Position numbers and translations under genes: made by a program. The notes under the pieces were generated by a model. That model searched no databases, was not told the DNA's origin, and saw only the letters and a program-made list of their open reading frames with translations. Below are positions 49,292 to 60,189 of a stretch of DNA of 64,000 bases, in pieces. Position 1 is the first letter of the stretch; every line of letters begins with the position of its first letter. The stretch lies in contig JAIRJW010000003.1 in assembly GCA_031260455.1 (NCBI GenBank), positions 93,742 to 157,741 on the forward strand, read 5' to 3'. The stretch is from Fluviicola sp. (GTDB lineage: Bacteria > Bacteroidota > Bacteroidia > Flavobacteriales_D > Crocinitomicaceae).

Positions 49292-50449
49292 CTACCCCAG
49301 CTTCTGATATGTTTTCCACCACAGATTCGGGACATCCCCATTCAACGCGTTGGTATACTGTGATTTGTCGCATGGAACCATGTGATGTCTTTCATATTTG
49401 ACTCCTTCTTTCGGAGGGTACGGAACTTCCATCCACCAGCGTTCCGAACGATTGCTGCGGTAAAAAATGAGGTCATGATTTATTTCATCCAGGAAGACCG
49501 TAAATCTGGTATAATCTTTTTTGGTCCCTATCGGGAAGTCTCCGACTCTTTGAGAATATCCATCAATAAAATACCAGATGATCTGACCAATTTCGGCATG
49601 TGCGCTTTCTGCTATATTTCCCGGAAGCAGGTTAAATAGTCCGACTGAGGTTAATTTATCTGAAATTCCCGCATATCTGGCGATCTGACAAATATCCTGA
49701 TTATCAAACCCGTTAGGTTGTGAAAAATATTTTCCTTTAAAATCGGAATCTTTGACAGACTGCAGGTCGATGCTCAATAAATCGGTGTTGCGAAGCAGCG
49801 GTTCTGCGATTTTAAAGTCTGATTTGAACTCTCCCAGCCGCACTGCATCAAAGAACAGCTTCTCGAACAAGTCTATTTCTGATGACTTTACCAGTGGTGT
49901 TTGGTATCCGATTACCGAAAGATTGAAAAGGTAGCATGGACGATGCATCAGCAATTTACTCACATAAGCGTCTTTCCCGACTGGAAGTTCCGGATCTCCC
50001 AAATCTAATTTCGAATCAATATTCAAAACATTAATCATCTGCTCCAGTTCTTCATAGCCCTGGTACATCGCATAGGTCAAATCCTGTGTTCCGCCCACAA
50101 TCAACGGAATAACTGATTTCTTAACTAATTCGGCAAGTACCTGCCTCAAGGCAAAATACGTATCCTCTACTCTATCTCCAGGCATCAGGTTTCCTAAGTC
50201 ATAGATTTTAAAATTCCAGTAATTGCCTGGGAAATATGCATACAGATATTCACGGAAACGGTCATCGGTTTCGCCATGAAGCTCCTGCATTCCATTCCGG
50301 AACTCAGGAACATATATCAAAGCGATTCCCGGCTTATCGATTTCCGGAAAGCCTGAATCATCGTGACACACAATAAATTCCCCCAACGATTCCGCAAGCG
50401 GATTCTCTACTGCATCAAGCGGGCTGAAATAAATAGACAGATCCTTCAT
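49292..50449 (-). CDS. Arginase-fold protein with substituted metal ligands
   Basis: 385 residues from the ATG at 50449; an upstream in-frame start at 50470 falls inside the -7 box. The ureohydrolase fold is visible, but the manganese motifs are altered. GG(D/N)H is GGTQD (Gln122 in place of His). DAHxD is DSKLD (Asp145, Lys147, Asp149). SxDxD is SIDLQ (Asp228, Gln230). Three of six ligands are thus lost, so arginase or formimidoylglutamase activity is doubtful. The C-terminus (VFLDEINHDLIFYRSNRSERWWMEVPYP) looks conserved and well formed. It lies between topA and the T9SS block. What it does is not known. Confidence 0.85.
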   Translation of the reverse strand: MKDLSIYFSPLDAVENPLAESLGEFIVCHDDSGFPEIDKPGIALIYVPEFRNGMQELHGETDDRFREYLYAYFPGNYWNFKIYDLGNLMPGDRVEDTYFALRQVLAELVKKSVIPLIVGGTQDLTYAMYQGYEELEQMINVLNIDSKLDLGDPELPVGKDAYVSKLLMHRPCYLFNLSVIGYQTPLVKSSEIDLFEKLFFDAVRLGEFKSDFKIAEPLLRNTDLLSIDLQSVKDSDFKGKYFSQPNGFDNQDICQIARYAGISDKLTSVGLFNLLPGNIAESAHAEIGQIIWYFIDGYSQRVGDFPIGTKKDYTRFTVFLDEINHDLIFYRSNRSERWWMEVPYPPKEGVKYERHHMVPCDKSQYTNALNGDVPNLWWKTYQKLG

Positions 50450-50467
50450 TCTGAAACGACTTTCCTG

Positions 50468-50475
50468 CAAAAATA
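50468..50475 (-). promoter_or_regulatory. Candidate -7 box of the arginase-fold gene
   Basis: TATTTTTG on the minus strand, exact TAnnTTTG, 18 bases before the ATG at 50449. It also rules out the longer frame start at 50470. Confidence 0.45.
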
Positions 50476-50708
50476 AAAGATTGAAAGACGCCTATTCCGA
50501 AAACTGTGCAGAAGAATAAAGAGTCGAAAGTTAATAACTCATATTCATTGAAAATTCAAAAATGCTATCGTTGACCAAGTTCAATATTCTGACTTTATAA
50601 AAAAGTGGTTCAATCCGGTTAATGACTGATATTTTTCAACTTTTCACATACACAAAAGGAAAAGCTGAAAGTCTTCGGTTACAGATTATAGAGTTGAGCC
50701 ATTAACAT

Positions 50709-53087
50709 TTACTTTTTTTTCGGAGCCGCTTTCTTAACCGGAGCTCTCTTTGCTGACGGTTTAGCCGCTGCTGCCCTGCCACCTGCTTTTTTCTTAGGTG
50801 CATTCGCAGGATTATTTGCAATTGCCAGACATTCTTCCAGAGTCAATGAACTCGCTTCGGTTCCTTTCGGAAGTTTGAAGTTATCTTTTCCGATCTTCAG
50901 GTATGCACCATAACGTCCATTCAGCAATTGTACATCTTCTCGTTCCGGGAACGATTTGATTAGTTTATTAGCTTCTGCGTTACGCTTTTCCCGGATCAAT
51001 TCAATGGCACGTTCCAGCGTGACTGTCATCGGGTCATCTTCTTTTTTCAGCGAAACGAACAATTTCCCCAACTGGATATAAGGTCCAAAGCGCCCAACAT
51101 TCGCTTTCACTTCCTGGCCTTCAAACTCTCCGACCGAACGCGGCAGTTTGAACAATTCAAGCGCTTCTTCCAGGGTAATTGTATGAATAGATTGTGTTCC
51201 GAGAAGGGATGCAAAGCGCGGTTTATCACCATCTTCTTTTTCATCCCCGATCTGGATCATCGGACCGAAACGACCAATTCTTGCAATGACTTTTTTATTT
51301 GAAACCGGATCAATTCCAAGTTCCCGTTCTCCTGTTGCACGATCGGAATGTTCCAAAGTATCTTCCACATTGTGATGAAACGGCTTGTAAAATAAGCTCA
51401 GCATATCAGTCCATTCCATTTTTCCGCGCGCAATGTCATCGAATTGTTCTTCCACTTCTGCTGTGAAATGGTAATCCATGATTCCACTAAAATGATCAAT
51501 CAGGAAATCCGTCACCACCATCCCGATATCGGTCGGGAACAGCTTGTTTTTTTCTTTTCCGGTAATCTCTTTCTTTGTTTCTTTGCTAATCAGTGAACCT
51601 TTCAGTTCCAGCACCTGGTATGGACGTTCTTCACCTTCACGTTCCTGTTTTTCCACATATCCGCGTTTCTGGATTGTTGAAATGGTAGGAGCATAAGTAG
51701 ACGGACGACCGATACCCAGCTCTTCCAGTTTTTTCACCAAAGATGCTTCAACATATCTTGCTGCCGGTCTGGTAAATCGCTGTGTTGCACGAATGAAATC
51801 GCGATCCAGAACTTCTCCGATCTGAACTTCCGGCAACAATCCTTCTGCTTCATTATCTTCTTCCTCATCAAGACTGGTTTCCAGGTACACTTTCAGGAAT
51901 CCGTCAAATTTGATAACTTCTCCTTTTGCCTGGAAAACCTCAGGCAACCCGGGGTTTCCTATAGAAATGATTGTACGTTCCAATTCTGCATGACTCATCT
52001 GGGAAGCAATGGAGCGTTTCCAGATCAGGTCGTACAAACGTATTTCATCCCGTTCTCCGTTTGTCAATGCGTGCATCCCAAAGTTAGTAGGGCGAATTGC
52101 TTCGTGGGCTTCCTGTGCATTTGCACTTTTATTGGCATATCTTGTCGGATGGGAATATCCTTTTCCGTATGCGGAAATAATCTCGTTTTTTGCACCTTCC
52201 ATTGCAGTTTCCGATAAATTCACAGAATCGGTACGCATATAGGTAATGTGTCCCGCTTCATATAAACGTTGGGCAACCTGCATTGTCCGGGAAACGGAGA
52301 ACCCCAATTTCAGAGATGCCTCCTGCTGAAGTGTTGAAGTCGTAAACGGTGAAGCTGGGGTTTTCTTCGCCGGTTTCTGTTGTACATCCAGCACTTTGAA
52401 ATCGACGCTGGCACAATTTTCCAAAAATGTACTGACTTCTGTATCCATACCGAAATGTTTCGGTACTTCTGCTTTAATCCGCTCTTTTCCTTTGAGGAAC
52501 TCACCTGTTACGCGGAAATAACTCTCAGCGTGAAATTGCTGGATTTCCTTCTCGCGTTCCACAATCAGGCGTACTGCAACCGACTGTACGCGCCCTGCGG
52601 ACAAGCTCGGTCTTACTTTCTTCCACAAAACAGGGGAAAGTTCGAACCCTACCAAACGATCCAGAACACGTCTTGCCTGCTGGGCATCAACCAGGGGTTT
52701 GTTGATCTGACGCGGATTCTCGATAGCTTTCAGGATTGCTCCTTTGGTGATCTCGTTGAATGTAATGCGTTTGGTATCTTTTTTTGCGAGTCCCAAAGTC
52801 TCATACAAGTGCCAGGAAATAGCTTCTCCCTCCCGGTCCTCATCGGTAGCGAGCCAAACCACATCTGATTCCTTCGTTAACTTTTTCAATTCTGCCACCA
52901 GTGTTTTCTTATCTGAACTCACCTCGTATTCCGGTGCAAAATTGTTTTCGATATCGATCGCTAATCCCTTTGATGCCAAATCGCGCACATGCCCGAAACT
53001 CGATTTTACAATAAAGTCTTTTCCTAAATATCCTTCAATGGTCTTCGCCTTTGCAGGTGACTCCACTATGACTAAATTCTTACTCAT
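50709..53087 (-). CDS. topA: DNA topoisomerase I
   Basis: 792 residues from the ATG at 53087 (MSKNLVIVESPAKAKTIEGY), the family start; the frame is open 42 codons further up, but that part is not topoisomerase and includes the promoter. The Toprim acidic residues are in VWLATDEDREGEAISWHLYE, the active-site Tyr in the ITYMRTDSVNLSE segment, and the strand-passage GRPSTYAPTISTIQKRGYVE follows. Instead of zinc fingers the C-terminus has three topoisomerase C-terminal repeats (GRFGPMIQIG, GRFGPYIQLG, GRYGAYLKIG) and a Lys/Ala/Pro-rich basic tail. It relaxes negative supercoils. Confidence 0.97.
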   Translation of the reverse strand: MSKNLVIVESPAKAKTIEGYLGKDFIVKSSFGHVRDLASKGLAIDIENNFAPEYEVSSDKKTLVAELKKLTKESDVVWLATDEDREGEAISWHLYETLGLAKKDTKRITFNEITKGAILKAIENPRQINKPLVDAQQARRVLDRLVGFELSPVLWKKVRPSLSAGRVQSVAVRLIVEREKEIQQFHAESYFRVTGEFLKGKERIKAEVPKHFGMDTEVSTFLENCASVDFKVLDVQQKPAKKTPASPFTTSTLQQEASLKLGFSVSRTMQVAQRLYEAGHITYMRTDSVNLSETAMEGAKNEIISAYGKGYSHPTRYANKSANAQEAHEAIRPTNFGMHALTNGERDEIRLYDLIWKRSIASQMSHAELERTIISIGNPGLPEVFQAKGEVIKFDGFLKVYLETSLDEEEDNEAEGLLPEVQIGEVLDRDFIRATQRFTRPAARYVEASLVKKLEELGIGRPSTYAPTISTIQKRGYVEKQEREGEERPYQVLELKGSLISKETKKEITGKEKNKLFPTDIGMVVTDFLIDHFSGIMDYHFTAEVEEQFDDIARGKMEWTDMLSLFYKPFHHNVEDTLEHSDRATGERELGIDPVSNKKVIARIGRFGPMIQIGDEKEDGDKPRFASLLGTQSIHTITLEEALELFKLPRSVGEFEGQEVKANVGRFGPYIQLGKLFVSLKKEDDPMTVTLERAIELIREKRNAEANKLIKSFPEREDVQLLNGRYGAYLKIGKDNFKLPKGTEASSLTLEECLAIANNPANAPKKKAGGRAAAAKPSAKRAPVKKAAPKKK

Positions 53088-53125
53088 AATCCCCTTTTTG
53101 TAGCTCGAAACGATTCGAATCGGTG

Positions 53126-53133
53126 CAAATATA
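53126..53133 (-). promoter_or_regulatory. Candidate -7 box of topA
   Basis: TATATTTG on the minus strand, exact TAnnTTTG, 38 bases before the topA ATG at 53087. Confidence 0.5.
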
Positions 53134-53445
53134 ACCCGTTTTAAAAACAAAAAACAAGTGATCCGGGCGTGAAAACCCGGAAAGCATTCCTTAAAAATCA
53201 AAAAAGCATACAATTATCTGCAAAAACTGAGATAAAATTTGCTTCCTGTAAAACTCTGTGCTCCCGAAAGAAACCGGGATTGCTTTTTAGCAGTTCGAAT
53301 AAAAACCATCAAAAAAATTTAAGAGCCTAAAAGATCATTTCAAAGCACGTTTAATCCGTAATCTAAAAACCTCTGTTCATCATTTTCATACAAGATGCAG
53401 CAAAGAACATTTTCAAAAAATTAACACAGAAGGCAACATGACATT

Positions 53446-53475
53446 TTGACATATCTGCCATAAAAACTATTTTTG
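53446..53475 (+). promoter_or_regulatory. Promoter of the miaB-secG operon
   Basis: TTG at 53446-53448, a 19-base spacer and TATTTTTG at 53468-53475, exact TAnnTTTG. The miaB ATG follows 19 bases later. Confidence 0.6.
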
Positions 53476-53494
53476 TACTCTTAAAAATTCAAGC

Positions 53495-54934
53495 ATGCCA
53501 GAGAATCACGGTTTAAATAAAGTCATTGATGAGAGCAAACAAGGAGAAGCAATTATTCTGGAAGGCGGAACCGGCTCCAAAAAACTTTACGTGGAAAGTT
53601 ACGGTTGTCAGATGAACTTTAGCGATAGTGAGGTAGTTGCTTCCATTATGGCGAAAGAAGGATACACAACAACACGGAATGTTGACGAAGCGGACGTGGT
53701 ACTAATCAATACCTGTTCCATTCGGGAAAATGCAGAAACTCGTGTTCGCAACCGCCTGGGCGAATTTAAAAAACGCAAGGAAGACCAACCGAACTTAGTA
53801 GTTGGAATTCTGGGTTGTATGGCTGAACGCCTGAAACAATCCCTGCTTGAGGAAGAAAAACTGGTTGACCTTGTTGCAGGTCCGGATGCTTACAGAGATT
53901 TGCCAAACCTGGTAGATGAAGTGGGCAGCGGACAACGCGCAGTGAATGTGTTGCTTTCCCGCGAGGAAACGTATGCGGATATTTCTCCGGTCCGAATGGA
54001 TCAGGGGGGAGTAAGTGCTTTTGTGACCATTACACGTGGTTGTGACAATATGTGTTCATTCTGCGTGGTTCCATTTACAAGGGGGCGTGAACGCTCCAGG
54101 GATCCGCTCACTATTGTTCAGGAATGTAAAGACTTATTTGCGAACGGATACCGTGAAGTGACACTGCTCGGACAAAATGTAGACAGTTACCGTTGGAACA
54201 TGTCCAGTAAAGGGGTAATCAAGGATGAATCTGTCCCGACAACTAATTTTGCCCAGCTAATGGCTTTGGTTGCTGAAATTCACCCGGATTTGCGTGTGCG
54301 TTTTTCTACTTCCCATCCGAAAGATATGACAGACGACGTACTGGAAGTTATGGCGAAACACGAAAATATTTGCCCTTACATTCATTTACCGGTTCAATCC
54401 GGGAATTCGAATGTGCTGGAACGTATGAACAGAGGCTATTCCCGTGAGTGGTACCTGGATCGCATTGCGACTATTAAACGCATCATCCCGGATTGTGCCA
54501 TTTCAACGGATATTATCACCGGGTTCTGTGGAGAAACAGAGGAAGAACACTTGGAAACTGTTTCCCTGATGAAAGAAGTTTCTTACGATTTTGCTTATAT
54601 GTTCAAATACTCGGAAAGACCGAAAACGCTGGCTGAACGCAAATTTACAGATGATGTTCCGGATGATGTGAAAGGCCGCCGCCTGGAAGAGATCATCGCA
54701 TTGCAACTGGAAAGTTCTGCAGCTTCTCACAAAAGACAGGTTGGAAAAATTGCCAAAGTATTGGTAGAAGGACCCTCCAAACGCTCGGAAGAACATTTCT
54801 GTGGCCGCGACGAGAGAAATTCCATGGTAGTTTTCCCAAAAGGAAATGTGAAAAAAGGGGAATATGTGATGGTCAAGATTACAGATTGTACTTCCGCAAC
54901 CCTGATTGGAGAATTAGTAACTCACGAAAATTAA
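53495..54934 (+). CDS. miaB: tRNA-2-methylthio-N6-dimethylallyladenosine synthase
   Basis: 479 residues. MiaB adds the methylthio group to i6A37. The N-terminal cluster-binding domain has Cys in [18 protein letters not shown] and LGCMAE. The radical-SAM motif is [20 protein letters not shown] (CxxxCxxC), and a TRAM domain ends the protein ([20 protein letters not shown]). The GRERSR sequence distinguishes MiaB from MtaB and RimO. First gene of the five-gene run to secG; the next gene starts 9 bases after its stop. Confidence 0.97.
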   Translation: MPENHGLNKVIDESKQGEAIILEGGTGSKKLYVESYGCQMNFSDSEVVASIMAKEGYTTTRNVDEADVVLINTCSIRENAETRVRNRLGEFKKRKEDQPNLVVGILGCMAERLKQSLLEEEKLVDLVAGPDAYRDLPNLVDEVGSGQRAVNVLLSREETYADISPVRMDQGGVSAFVTITRGCDNMCSFCVVPFTRGRERSRDPLTIVQECKDLFANGYREVTLLGQNVDSYRWNMSSKGVIKDESVPTTNFAQLMALVAEIHPDLRVRFSTSHPKDMTDDVLEVMAKHENICPYIHLPVQSGNSNVLERMNRGYSREWYLDRIATIKRIIPDCAISTDIITGFCGETEEEHLETVSLMKEVSYDFAYMFKYSERPKTLAERKFTDDVPDDVKGRRLEEIIALQLESSAASHKRQVGKIAKVLVEGPSKRSEEHFCGRDERNSMVVFPKGNVKKGEYVMVKITDCTSATLIGELVTHEN

Positions 54935-54943
54935 CCTGGTCTT

Positions 54944-56194
54944 ATGAGTACGATGTCACTTCAACAGATCAAACAACGATTCGGAATCATCGGGAATGCT
55001 CCCCAGCTCAATCGCGCACTGGAAGTTGCGATACAAGTGGCACCAACAGACATTTCGGTTCTGGTTACCGGTGAAAGCGGAACCGGAAAAGAGATCATTC
55101 CACAGGTCATTCACCAGCTGAGTACCCGAAAACATAACGAATACATTGCCGTAAACTGCGGAGCTATCCCGGAAGGAACGATCGACTCGGAATTATTTGG
55201 TCACGAAAAAGGTTCTTTCACAGGAGCAACTGGAAGCAGACAAGGATATTTTGAAGTTGCCGATGGCGGAACTATTTTCCTCGACGAGGTAGCAGAACTG
55301 CCAATGCAGACCCAGGTGCGCTTATTGCGAGTACTGGAAACCGGAGAATTTATCCGTGTCGGATCCTCCAAAGTCATCAAGACAAATGTGCGCGTGGTTG
55401 CTGCGACCAATGAAAACATACAGCACGCCATTCAATCCGGAAAGTTCCGGGAAGACTTGCTTTACAGGTTGAGCACCGTTCCGATTTCACTTCCGCCATT
55501 GCGCCAGCGCCAGGACGATATTTACCTGTTGTTCCGCAAGTTTGCAAGTGATTTTGCTGAAAAATACCGCATGCCAGCAGTTAAACTGACTCCTGACGCC
55601 GTTGAAGTCCTGAATGCCTATCATTGGCCGGGAAATATCCGCCAACTGAAAAACCTGGTGGAACAGATCTCGGTAATTGAGCAGGAACGCGATATTAACG
55701 GAACATGTCTGCAATCCTACTTGCCTCAGGCAGAAGATTTTTCTCCGGTAATTGTCGGAGTTCAGGAAGCCAAAATTGATGAACGTGAATTGATGTACAA
55801 ATTCCTGTTCGACATGAAAAACGACCTGAATGAACTAAAAAAACTAGTCGTTGAACTGTTGAACCACCAGGGAGATTTCAACCTGTCTCACGACCAGGCT
55901 GCCATGGTGAACCGTTTATATCACGATATTAACCTGGGCGAACAACGCATTCTTCCCTCTGCTCAAATTAAATCGGAACCTGTTAAGCCGGTTGTTTACG
56001 GAGAACCGGATACGGAAGACTACGAATTGCATGAAGATGTACAGGAATCGCTGTCACTGGAAGACCGCGAAAAAGAGCTGATTCAAAAAGCCCTGGATAA
56101 ACACCGCGGAAGACGAAAATATGCTGCCGAAGAGTTGGGAATTTCGGAGCGAACTTTGTATCGAAAAATCAAAGAATACGATATTCAAGGATGA
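54944..56194 (+). CDS. Sigma-54-dependent transcriptional activator without receiver domain
   Basis: 416 residues. The AAA+ activator domain starts almost at the N-terminus: Walker [18 protein letters not shown], the sigma-54 contact loop GSFTGA (in [14 protein letters not shown]), Walker [14 protein letters not shown], arginine finger [14 protein letters not shown]. There is no receiver or sensor domain in front, so control must come from abundance or a partner. A ~100-residue helical linker leads to a Fis-type HTH ([20 protein letters not shown]). It overlaps lptE by 4 bases. rpoN is not in the window. Confidence 0.93.
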   Translation: MSTMSLQQIKQRFGIIGNAPQLNRALEVAIQVAPTDISVLVTGESGTGKEIIPQVIHQLSTRKHNEYIAVNCGAIPEGTIDSELFGHEKGSFTGATGSRQGYFEVADGGTIFLDEVAELPMQTQVRLLRVLETGEFIRVGSSKVIKTNVRVVAATNENIQHAIQSGKFREDLLYRLSTVPISLPPLRQRQDDIYLLFRKFASDFAEKYRMPAVKLTPDAVEVLNAYHWPGNIRQLKNLVEQISVIEQERDINGTCLQSYLPQAEDFSPVIVGVQEAKIDERELMYKFLFDMKNDLNELKKLVVELLNHQGDFNLSHDQAAMVNRLYHDINLGEQRILPSAQIKSEPVKPVVYGEPDTEDYELHEDVQESLSLEDREKELIQKALDKHRGRRKYAAEELGISERTLYRKIKEYDIQG

Positions 56195-56703
56195 AATACC
56201 CGGTATTTATAGCCCTTTTATTGTTCGGTCTGACCAGCTGCTGGCCAAAAGCTTTTCTGAACCCGATAGACAATTCCATGCCGGAAGAATGGAGAAAGTT
56301 TTACATTACTCCCCTGGAATTGAGTGCAGCAACAGCACCTTCTAATTATCCGGCAAACCTCTCGGAAGCCATGCGCAGCGGTATTCAGAACAACACACGC
56401 CTGAAACTGGCTTCCGGCCTGGATGAAGCACAAATCAAGATCAGTGGGGTTGTTTCCGGTTATAATACCTCTCCTATCGCTATTCAGCAGGGAGATCTTG
56501 CAGCGAAGAACCGTCTGACCGTTTCGGTTAATTTCACTATCATTACACCTACGAAAGGTCTGGAAAAAATGGAATTCACCAGTTCGCGCTTCGCAGATTA
56601 CGAATCCAATGAGCAATTGGTTGACGTGGAAACGCGGCTTTTAGAATCCGTTAACCAACAGGTAGTACAAGATGTGGTCAATAAACTTTTATCTAACTGG
56701 TAA
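56191..56703 (+). CDS. lptE: LptE-family LPS-assembly lipoprotein
   Basis: 170 residues. The lipobox is GLTSCW (Cys17). The mature part has the two-helix, four-strand build of Lpt[52 protein letters not shown]. LptE plugs the LptD barrel and helps place LPS at the surface. It overlaps the sigma-54 gene (ATGA) and shares a base with the next gene (TAATG). The pairing with the activator gene is known from many Bacteroidota genomes; what it means for regulation is not established. Confidence 0.87.
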   Translation: MKYPVFIALLLFGLTSCWPKAFLNPIDNSMPEEWRKFYITPLELSAATAPSNYPANLSEAMRSGIQNNTRLKLASGLDEAQIKISGVVSGYNTSPIAIQQGDLAAKNRLTVSVNFTIITPTKGLEKMEFTSSRFADYESNEQLVDVETRLLESVNQQVVQDVVNKLLSNW

Positions 56704-57650
56704 TGCTGAATGCAGAACAAATAGCAGAATTTATTAAACGTCCGGAACTAATGCGTTCTGAAGATGTGGAAGTGCTTCGAGAATTGTCGGAAAAACACCC
56801 CTATTCTTCCGTTTATGCGTTGCTATACCTGCAGGGGGTTTCCCGTTTTCAGTCAATTCACCTGGATGAAGTCCTGCCAAAACAAGCTTATAAACTGTCA
56901 GACAGAACCCGTTTATTTCACCTGCTGCATGCTGCTTTCGAGAGCGAAGCATTGATTGAAATTCCAATCGGAAGCATTGTTGAACAAAAGGAATCTTCCG
57001 TGTCGAAAGTTGAAACAGTGGCCGAGCAACTAAATATACATACGAAAGAAGAGGAAGCATCGCTTCCAAAGGCTGAAACTTCATCTGGCAAAAACGAAAT
57101 ACCGAAAGAAGGAGAGAAAACACATTCCCGAAAAGAAACCCCTGAAGAGGAAGAAGAACCTTATACAGAACCCCATTCCACTGAAGAAAAAAGAACCGGG
57201 CAATTTATCCCGGCTTTTCAGGAAGAAACTCCGGCTGTAGAAGAGAAAACAGGTACTCTAAAAAATCCGGCAGAAAAACGTTCGTTCACCAACTGGTTGA
57301 AATCCGGTCAGCATGAAAGTCAAACGAAAAAAAAGCCATTTGTTGAAGCAGCTCCGGAAGAGGAAAGCGAACCGAAAAAATCCTCCAAAGAGATCATCGA
57401 CAAGTTTATTGAAACCAACCCAACCATGCCAAAACCGAAAGCAGAATTTTATTCTCCATCGAAGAAAGCAAAAGAAAGCCTGGACGATGACCGAATTCCC
57501 GTTTCGGAAACACTGGCTAAAATCTACGCTGCTCAGGGAAATTTTCCAAAAGCAATTCACGTTTATCATCAATTAAGTTTGGCATTTCCAGAAAAAAAGA
57601 GTTTATTTGCACTCCAAATTGAAGAGTTAAAGAAAAAAATTACCCCATAA
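56703..57650 (+). CDS. TPR-like protein with low-complexity middle
   Basis: 315 residues. Residues 1-85 are helical (IAEFIKRPELMRSEDVEVLR to LFHLLHAAFE). Residues ~95-230 are a charged Glu/Lys/Thr/Pro-rich linker likely to be disordered. The C-terminal ~45 residues (SETLAKIYAAQGNFPKAIHV, then YHQLSLAFPEKKSLFALQI) form a single tetratricopeptide-like repeat. No signal peptide or membrane part, so cytoplasmic. It shares a base with lptE and is one base from secG. No specific function can be given. Confidence 0.75.
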   Translation: MLNAEQIAEFIKRPELMRSEDVEVLRELSEKHPYSSVYALLYLQGVSRFQSIHLDEVLPKQAYKLSDRTRLFHLLHAAFESEALIEIPIGSIVEQKESSVSKVETVAEQLNIHTKEEEASLPKAETSSGKNEIPKEGEKTHSRKETPEEEEEPYTEPHSTEEKRTGQFIPAFQEETPAVEEKTGTLKNPAEKRSFTNWLKSGQHESQTKKKPFVEAAPEEESEPKKSSKEIIDKFIETNPTMPKPKAEFYSPSKKAKESLDDDRIPVSETLAKIYAAQGNFPKAIHVYHQLSLAFPEKKSLFALQIEELKKKITP

Positions 57651-57651
57651 A

Positions 57652-57978
57652 ATGATAGCATTAATTTCAATTTTACTAGTATTAGCAAGCATTTTATTAA
57701 TTGCTGTAGTGTTTGTTCAGAACCCTAAAGGAGGAGGCTTATCTTCTGATTTCGGCGCAGCACAACAACTCGGAGGAGTGCAACGCACCAATGATTTTAT
57801 CGAAAAAGCAACCTGGGTTTTAGCTTCCGTAATTTTGGTGGGAAGTATTTTGATGACGAGCATGATGAAACCTGCAAAAATGAGGGTTGCTCCCAACAAA
57901 GAGCAAACAGGCGGGCCTGGTGGAACTGGTCAGCAGGGAGGAACTGCTCCTGGTCAGCAAGGCGGTACTCAGAGATAA
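57652..57978 (+). CDS. secG: Preprotein translocase subunit SecG
   Basis: 108 residues. Two membrane helices (residues ~2-22 and ~52-68) flank the conserved cytoplasmic loop VQNPKGGGLSSDFGAAQQLG, then RTNDFIEKATW. The C-terminal ~30 residues are a Gly/Gln/Pro-rich tail (GPGGTGQQGGTAPGQQGG). SecG assists SecYE in export. Last gene of the operon, followed by a strong terminator. Confidence 0.94.
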   Translation: MIALISILLVLASILLIAVVFVQNPKGGGLSSDFGAAQQLGGVQRTNDFIEKATWVLASVILVGSILMTSMMKPAKMRVAPNKEQTGGPGGTGQQGGTAPGQQGGTQR

Positions 57979-57998
57979 GCTTCTAAAAAAGATATTCG

Positions 57999-58030
57999 AA
58001 TGTCAGTATGTCAGCATACTGACATTTTTT
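57999..58030 (+). terminator. Terminator after secG
   Basis: Perfect 12-bp stem AATGTCAGTATG with its complement around a 4-base TCAG loop, then six Ts. Confidence 0.92.
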
Positions 58031-58059
58031 GTTTCTATCCTGGCTGAAAAAATGCAAAA

Positions 58060-58108
58060 TTGACACGATCCGTTGATTGGCACAATCTTGGTCGGATTGC
58101 GGTGTCAA
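58060..58108 (+). promoter_or_regulatory. Long dyad in front of groES
   Basis: TTGACAC (58060-58066) pairs with GTGTCAA (58102-58108). Inside, GATCCG pairs with CGGATT (one G-T) and GATTG with CAATC, so nearly the whole 49 bases can fold into one interrupted hairpin. It begins after the secG terminator and ends 23 bases before the groES ATG. It is not the CIRCE element (no TTAGCACTC/GAGTGCTAA). It may be an operator or an RNA control element for groESL. Confidence 0.45.
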
Positions 58109-58131
58109 ATTTTTACTAAATAAAACAACAT

Positions 58132-58410
58132 ATGTCAGTAACATTTAAACCTTTAGCAGATAGAGTGCTGATTGAACCGGCACCTGCAGAGCAAGTAACA
58201 TCGAGTGGTATCATTATTCCGGACACAGCGAAAGAGAAACCATTGAAGGGAAAGGTTATCGCTGTTGGCGTTGGAAAAAAAGACGAGCCGATGCACTTAA
58301 AAGTAAATGACACGGTTATTTACGGTCAGTATTCCGGTACAGAAATCAAAATTGACGGGAAAGATTACCTGATTATGAAAGAAGGGGATATCTATGGAAT
58401 CATTGATTAA
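58132..58410 (+). CDS. groES: Co-chaperonin GroES
   Basis: 92 residues, usual length. The core is FKPLADRVLIEPAPAEQVTS, then the mobile loop SGIIIPDTAKEKPLKGKVIA, and the end DYLIMKEGDIYGIID. GroES caps the GroEL barrel. It is 66 bases upstream of groEL in the usual operon. Confidence 0.98.
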   Translation: MSVTFKPLADRVLIEPAPAEQVTSSGIIIPDTAKEKPLKGKVIAVGVGKKDEPMHLKVNDTVIYGQYSGTEIKIDGKDYLIMKEGDIYGIID

Positions 58411-58437
58411 GAAAGCGTTGCTTTCGATGTAAATTGA

Positions 58438-60108
<1,671 letters not shown>

Positions 60109-60125
60109 TCAACAGATAAAAATAT

Positions 60126-60166
60126 AAATCAGTCGGGGCGAGAATTTTTTCGCCCCGACTGATTTT
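60126..60166 (+). terminator. Terminator of groESL
   Basis: A stem of ~16 bp (AATCAGTCGGGGCGA and its complement) closes a loop of about 8 bases, with a short T run at the 3' end. Confidence 0.92.
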
Positions 60167-60178
60167 ATCCAAATACAT

Positions 60179-60186
60179 TAACTTTG
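60179..60186 (+). promoter_or_regulatory. -7 box of the small RNA candidate
   Basis: TAACTTTG, exact TAnnTTTG, located after the groEL terminator where no protein-coding frame follows. No strong -33 TTG is seen. Confidence 0.5.
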
Positions 60187-60189
60187 TAT

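Larger units (their letters stand above)
53088..53494. other. Divergent intergenic region between topA and miaB
   Basis: About 400 bases holding the two divergent promoters. A CCGGG/CCCGG hairpin sits at 53162-53179 and a weak TCCCG/CGGGA hairpin near 53262-53279. I see no gene here; the spacing is wide for this compact region. Confidence 0.5.

Noticed and set aside
58030..58131. A CIRCE element for groESL.
   Set aside because: The TTAGCACTC/GAGTGCTAA pair is absent; the dyad found here is of a different sequence.
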